A stretch of DNA of 64,000 nt, from assembly GCA_903903985.1 (NCBI GenBank), contig CAIVAT010000013.1, positions 39,916-103,915 on the forward strand. The letters are read 5' to 3'. Positions 61,094-64,000 of this stretch are shown here, piece by piece. Position 1 is the first letter of the stretch, and every line of letters starts with the position of its first letter. The stretch is from an uncultured Bacteroidales bacterium (GTDB lineage: Bacteria; Bacteroidota; Bacteroidia; Bacteroidales; FEN-979). The notes under the pieces were generated by a model. It was not told where the DNA came from. It saw only the letters and a program-made list of their open reading frames with translations, and searched no databases. The translations under genes and the position numbers were made by a program.

Positions 61094-61441
61094 TTACATC
61101 AAATCGCCTAAAGGACCCAGATTAATATTTAAATCCCTGTCGGTAAGGTGAAAATGTTTTTTCAACTCTTCCATTTTCAATTCCAGTTTCATCAGGGTTT
61201 CTCCAAGCCGTTCGATTTCGGCATCGGTCAGTGTCCCCCCATCAACCCTTCGCATGGCCTGCTTTTCGACCAGTTTCCGGATCAGTTCAACCAATGTCAG
61301 TACCAGCTTTGCCAGGCCGGAATCAGCATTGTCGGGGGTGAGTTTCAGTTTCGATTCTTCGGCACTGGAAGTAAGTTTGCCGATCTCCTCTGAAATTCCA
61401 TCAAATGGTCCGGTATTAAACAGTAGTTTATTTTCACTCAT
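61094..61441 (-). CDS. gvpK: Gas vesicle protein GvpK
   Basis: A 115-residue accessory protein needed for gas vesicle assembly. The central block GLAKLVLTLVELIRKLVEKQAMRRVDGGTLTDAEIERLGETLMKLE is diagnostic of GvpK, with acidic, helical flanks. It follows the second gvpF/L gene by 8 bp on the minus strand, as in many gvp clusters, and precedes the propeller kinase gene by 19 bp. Confidence 0.92.
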   Translation of the reverse strand: MSENKLLFNTGPFDGISEEIGKLTSSAEESKLKLTPDNADSGLAKLVLTLVELIRKLVEKQAMRRVDGGTLTDAEIERLGETLMKLELKMEELKKHFHLTDRDLNINLGPLGDLM

Positions 61442-61449
61442 CGTGATGA

Positions 61450-62205
61450 TTACTTAATGCTGATTTCTACAAAATTATAGGGGGGCCATGGCCCCGTCAG
61501 AACAAAGGTCAACCCTGGGTATTTGGCCTGAAGATCCTGAACCGTTTGAATCAATTCGCCTCTCTTTCCATTCTCAAGTAAAAAAACCGCATCGATGATC
61601 ATCGTTGCAGAGGACAATTTTTTGAATTTGCTCACCGCATTCATTCTTTCAAGGTTTCCGGTTATCTCCGCAATGACAGACTCTACATAGCTAACGAGCA
61701 ATTCCTCGAACCTGTGTTCTTTCAGTTTTTTATTCACATAGTCCCGGAATACAGAATTTTTTACTTCTGAAGCAAGTCCATCCTGTGCTTTATAATCAGC
61801 TTCCGGTTTTGCCCGCAGTTCTGCCTTTAATTTTTCAGAATCACAAAATATTTTCAATCCGAATTCCCATTTGCCTTCAACGATCTGCAGGTTCTTTCGA
61901 AATTCATCATGATTTTTTTCAAGCATTCTTACGACTGCATCAGTGGAATCCATCCTGGAACCAAATCGCATGGGAAGCAATGAATAATCCTGAGCCAGGG
62001 TTTCAACCACCCCGGCATATTCAATTGCATTGGATCGGTCTGCAATTAAGCTGGCATGATTAAGGTCACTTATTACAGCGGTAATTTCTTTGCATGAAAC
62101 AGAATATAAGTCTGCTCCCTCAATTCCTTTCACTCCAACCATAAGTGCATTGAACTTCTCCGGATCTTTTTCAGCAGATAATACAGCATAGATCATCATT
62201 TCCAT
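61450..62205 (-). CDS. Gas vesicle protein of GvpF/GvpL family (copy 1)
   Basis: A 251-residue protein found only in gas-vesicle clusters; GvpF contacts the shell protein GvpA at the vesicle surface during assembly. The N-terminal ferredoxin-like half (IYAVLSA, VISDLNHAS, LPMRFGSRM) and the C-terminal diagnostic FVLTGPWPPYNFVEI are present. It is one of two copies in this cluster; the other (62532-63314) is only distantly similar. Which copy is F and which is L cannot be told from the sequence alone. Confidence 0.9.
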   Translation of the reverse strand: MEMMIYAVLSAEKDPEKFNALMVGVKGIEGADLYSVSCKEITAVISDLNHASLIADRSNAIEYAGVVETLAQDYSLLPMRFGSRMDSTDAVVRMLEKNHDEFRKNLQIVEGKWEFGLKIFCDSEKLKAELRAKPEADYKAQDGLASEVKNSVFRDYVNKKLKEHRFEELLVSYVESVIAEITGNLERMNAVSKFKKLSSATMIIDAVFLLENGKRGELIQTVQDLQAKYPGLTFVLTGPWPPYNFVEISIK

Positions 62206-62313
62206 CCCAAGCCTGAATTAAATAATTAATTTATTCACTTTTTCACCTCTAAATCAGATCTGCTTCCCCTGCGGTTCATTGCGAATTATTCTGGCAAGTA
62301 TCAACCTCATCAA

Positions 62314-62520
62314 TTATCTCTTCACTATTGAATTCCCCGATTTTAATTGTTCCATGGTTTCGACCGAGCTTAACATCAATTTCAAACCAAGGTATACCAG
62401 GTCAACATCTGCCACTGAAATCACAATGTCACCGGTAAGGATAACACCTTTATTCAGTACCCTGTCTAGGAGTTCAAGAATGGTTATGTCTTTTGATTTG
62501 TCGATTACATTATCATACAT
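62314..62520 (-). CDS. GvpA/GvpJ/GvpM-family small gas vesicle protein
   Basis: A 68-residue protein with the shell-family core ITILELLDRVLNKGVILTGDIVISVADVDLVYLGLKLMLSSVETM. The TGDIVISVADVDLVYLGL part, instead of the WARVSLVGIELL pattern of main GvpA, places it with the accessory GvpJ/GvpM/GvpS group, which are thought to act at vesicle tips or in nucleation. It lies between the two GvpF/L genes, 11 bp from the upstream one and 108 bp from the downstream one. No primary GvpA gene is visible in the window; it may lie beyond the right edge. Confidence 0.85.
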   Translation of the reverse strand: MYDNVIDKSKDITILELLDRVLNKGVILTGDIVISVADVDLVYLGLKLMLSSVETMEQLKSGNSIVKR

Positions 62521-62531
62521 TTCCGGTTTTT

Positions 62532-63314
62532 TTAGATAAAGATGAAATTAAATGGCGGCCAGGGGCCGGTGACCTCAATAATGAAACCGGAATTCCTGTC
62601 TTTATTTCTCAATGTGTCGAAAGTCCATTTAAAATCAGACACTTTATCTTTACTAACCAGAAAGGCAGCATTGAGGATCATGGTATCCTCCCGTCCGGTA
62701 TATTCTTTCGGGAGCAGATTGCTGAGGCTGATCGATTCGCTCAGGGATTTAAATTCATTAAAATATTTTTGTCCGTAATCCTTGCAAAGGCGGTCCATTT
62801 CATCGTCTATCAGGCCGATTTTTTTTCTCCCCAGCAGAAATGCTTTCCCCGGAGAACTAGCCATGATCTGTTTTTCCAGATCGGCTGCTTTTTCACTCAG
62901 CTGGTCAATCTGGTCGCAAAGCGCTTTACGATCGCAAAAAACTTTTACAGCCCATTCTTCTTTCCCACGGATGTGATTGAAATTTTCGGTCAATGAAACA
63001 GAAAAATCAGTGATAAACAGCTGTAACCCGGCTTTGGTATTATAGATTGTTCCGAATTTAAACGGGATGACCGTGGTGTATTCCATGATCATGCCGATCA
63101 CATTCATATGCTCCCGTGCGTTGGTTTCAACCCATTGAATGTCGTTTAAATTCCTCTTGAAATTATCTTCGGAGAATTCGCTTGCGGTGACATACTTCAC
63201 GAACACGCAATAATCATCGAACTTCAACGATTTCAAATCCTTGAACTTAAAGTTGCGGGCTATTCCAGGAGGACTGTCTGAAATGCAATAAACATATATC
63301 AATTCGTTGTTCAT
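62532..63314 (-). CDS. Gas vesicle protein of GvpF/GvpL family (copy 2)
   Basis: A 260-residue GvpF/L-type protein: LIYVYCISD at the N-terminus, VIPFKFGTIYNT in the middle, KVFCDRKALCDQI with coiled-coil helices, and IIEVTGPWPPFNFIFI at the C-terminus. The mid-protein helical stretch (about 130-190) is longer and more charged than in the other copy. It starts 14 bp after the GvpO-like gene stop. Confidence 0.9.
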   Translation of the reverse strand: MNNELIYVYCISDSPPGIARNFKFKDLKSLKFDDYCVFVKYVTASEFSEDNFKRNLNDIQWVETNAREHMNVIGMIMEYTTVIPFKFGTIYNTKAGLQLFITDFSVSLTENFNHIRGKEEWAVKVFCDRKALCDQIDQLSEKAADLEKQIMASSPGKAFLLGRKKIGLIDDEMDRLCKDYGQKYFNEFKSLSESISLSNLLPKEYTGREDTMILNAAFLVSKDKVSDFKWTFDTLRNKDRNSGFIIEVTGPWPPFNFIFI

Positions 63315-63328
63315 GATATGATATGATA

Positions 63329-63601
63329 TTACATGGAAGTGCCATCCATTCCCTCGAAGGAATTCAACCGTTCGAAAGAGGTAATCTCCAGTTTTTCGTC
63401 CATCTTCACCATATAGAACAACCTGACCTGTTTAGGCGGAAGATTCATTGATTTTAAAAACGAATCGTCTTCATAAACTTCTGCGATGGTGTTCCAGCTT
63501 TCCAGTATTTTTTCAATTTTTATGACCGTTACGTCATAACAGTTAATGTTCTCTTTCAGGAACTTAACTGCTGTTTTTTTCACATCGATTATGTTGCTCA
63601 T
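63329..63601 (-). CDS. Small protein of gas-vesicle cluster, GvpO-like
   Basis: A 90-residue acidic protein. The arrangement W-(x)n-VYEDD...PPKQVRLFYMVKMDEKLEITSFERLNSF resembles the GvpO core, in which a Trp and a Glu-rich strand precede an YEV-D-G-E..-RxxRY pattern, but the similarity is weak and no single residue set is decisive. Position (between the zinc-ribbon gene and GvpF/L) supports a gas-vesicle role. Other small proteins of unknown family would fit equally. Confidence 0.55.
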   Translation of the reverse strand: MSNIIDVKKTAVKFLKENINCYDVTVIKIEKILESWNTIAEVYEDDSFLKSMNLPPKQVRLFYMVKMDEKLEITSFERLNSFEGMDGTSM

Positions 63602-63650
63602 TCTTTATTTCTCCTTATTGGTTATTTAGGTGGACCGGTGGCCGACAACC

Positions 63651-63854
63651 TTATTTTTCATCGCATAGTTGTTTATTTAAGCCAGCTTTTTTCATATTAT
63701 GTCTGCAACCGGGACAAAACTTGTATTCGAATATAAACCGCCATGTCTCGCCACAATCAGGACAAGTAACATTGAGCGGCTGTCCGCATTCAATACAAAA
63801 CTTTTCGTTCCCACCTGTTAATTCTCCACATTTCGGACATTTAAAAGCGTTCAT
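63651..63854 (-). CDS. Double zinc-ribbon protein in gas-vesicle cluster
   Basis: A 67-residue protein when started at MNAFKCPKCG; the longer frame (to 63902) runs into repeat DNA and is not preferred. Two CxxC...CxxC zinc knuckles are visible: KCPKC...FCIEC and TCPDC...FCPGC. It is the first gene visible in the minus-strand gas-vesicle run and follows an octamer array. The role is unknown; small zinc ribbons often bind protein or nucleic acid. Confidence 0.7.
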   Translation of the reverse strand: MNAFKCPKCGELTGGNEKFCIECGQPLNVTCPDCGETWRFIFEYKFCPGCRHNMKKAGLNKQLCDEK

Positions 63855-63898
63855 TTTCCACTCCGTTTTTAATTTGAGTAAATCCACCCCTTCTTTTT

Positions 63899-64000
63899 TC
63901 ACCCTGTTACCTTTTCACCCTGTTACCTTGTCACCCTGTCACCCTGTTACCCTGTTACCCTGTTACCCTGTTACCCTGTTACCCTGTTACCCTGTCACCC
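63899..64000. repeat. Octamer array (TYACCCTG), at least 12 units, runs off the window
   Basis: Units of 8 bp (TTACCCTG, TCACCCTG and two variants TTACCTTT and TTACCTTG) continue to the last base. The array lies upstream of the zinc-ribbon gene of the gas-vesicle cluster. Confidence 0.95.

Noticed and set aside
63899..64000. Telomere-like repeat because of TTACCC
   Set aside because: The unit is TYACCCTG with an 8-bp period in internal positions of the same contig; it does not match telomeric CCCTAA repeats and the other copies lie between ordinary genes.

Overview
The window reads as chromosomal DNA of a member of the Bacteroidota, most likely an uncultured aquatic or sediment Bacteroidales-like organism. 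Four secreted proteins end in the C-terminal sorting domain of the type IX secretion system. Menaquinone genes are of the futalosine type (mqnE, mqnB, mqnD). LptD/LptA-like, LptF/G and small lipoproteins indicate a Gram-negative envelope. Several putative promoters match the Bacteroidota -7 pattern TAnnTTTG, and ribosome binding sites are poor. I saw no rRNA, tRNA, phage, transposase or CRISPR array.

Layout. 0-11 kb: end of folC, a mqnE-thiF-thiS operon, two T9SS cargo proteins, then MFS transporter-mqnB and mqnD-PLP decarboxylase pairs. 11-23 kb: a small conserved protein, a FISUMP lipoprotein-like protein, hldD, two more T9SS cargo proteins, a metalloprotease-propeller-barrel protein and a ClC channel. 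23-30 kb: an M16 peptidase and the archaeal-type tRNA amidotransferase pair gatE/gatD. 29.8-36.8 kb: an envelope block (LptA/OstA-like, MlaD-like, amidase, LptD-like) and ridA. 36.8-39.4 kb: an operon of sigma factor, membrane anti-sigma-like protein and exported CHAT (caspase-like) protease. 39.7-54.5 kb: prolyl oligopeptidase, hutU, an ECF sigma factor, a glycosyltransferase, tgt, an LptF/G permease, an ung-cytochrome peroxidase-ispE run, a tiny lipoprotein and birA. 54.5-64 kb: two large sensor kinases downstream of a gas-vesicle accessory cluster (zinc ribbon, GvpO-like, GvpF/L, GvpJ/A-like, GvpF/L, GvpK) that runs off the right edge.

The most notable points are: (1) the sigma/anti-sigma-like/CHAT operon, which resembles the output module of type III-E CRISPR systems without any CRISPR; (2) GatDE, a pair usually regarded as archaeal, in a bacterium; (3) gas-vesicle genes that appear co-transcribed with a giant propeller sensor kinase; (4) a dense set of short tandem arrays of 7-, 8-, 18- and 25-bp period. 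Many abut stop codons, one abuts a start codon, and two lie in frame inside enzyme genes (hldD and the lysA-like gene).

Functions are assigned by reading motifs only. Start codons were moved inward where a signal peptide, a conserved N-terminus or a repeat argued for it. Promoters are pattern matches only.
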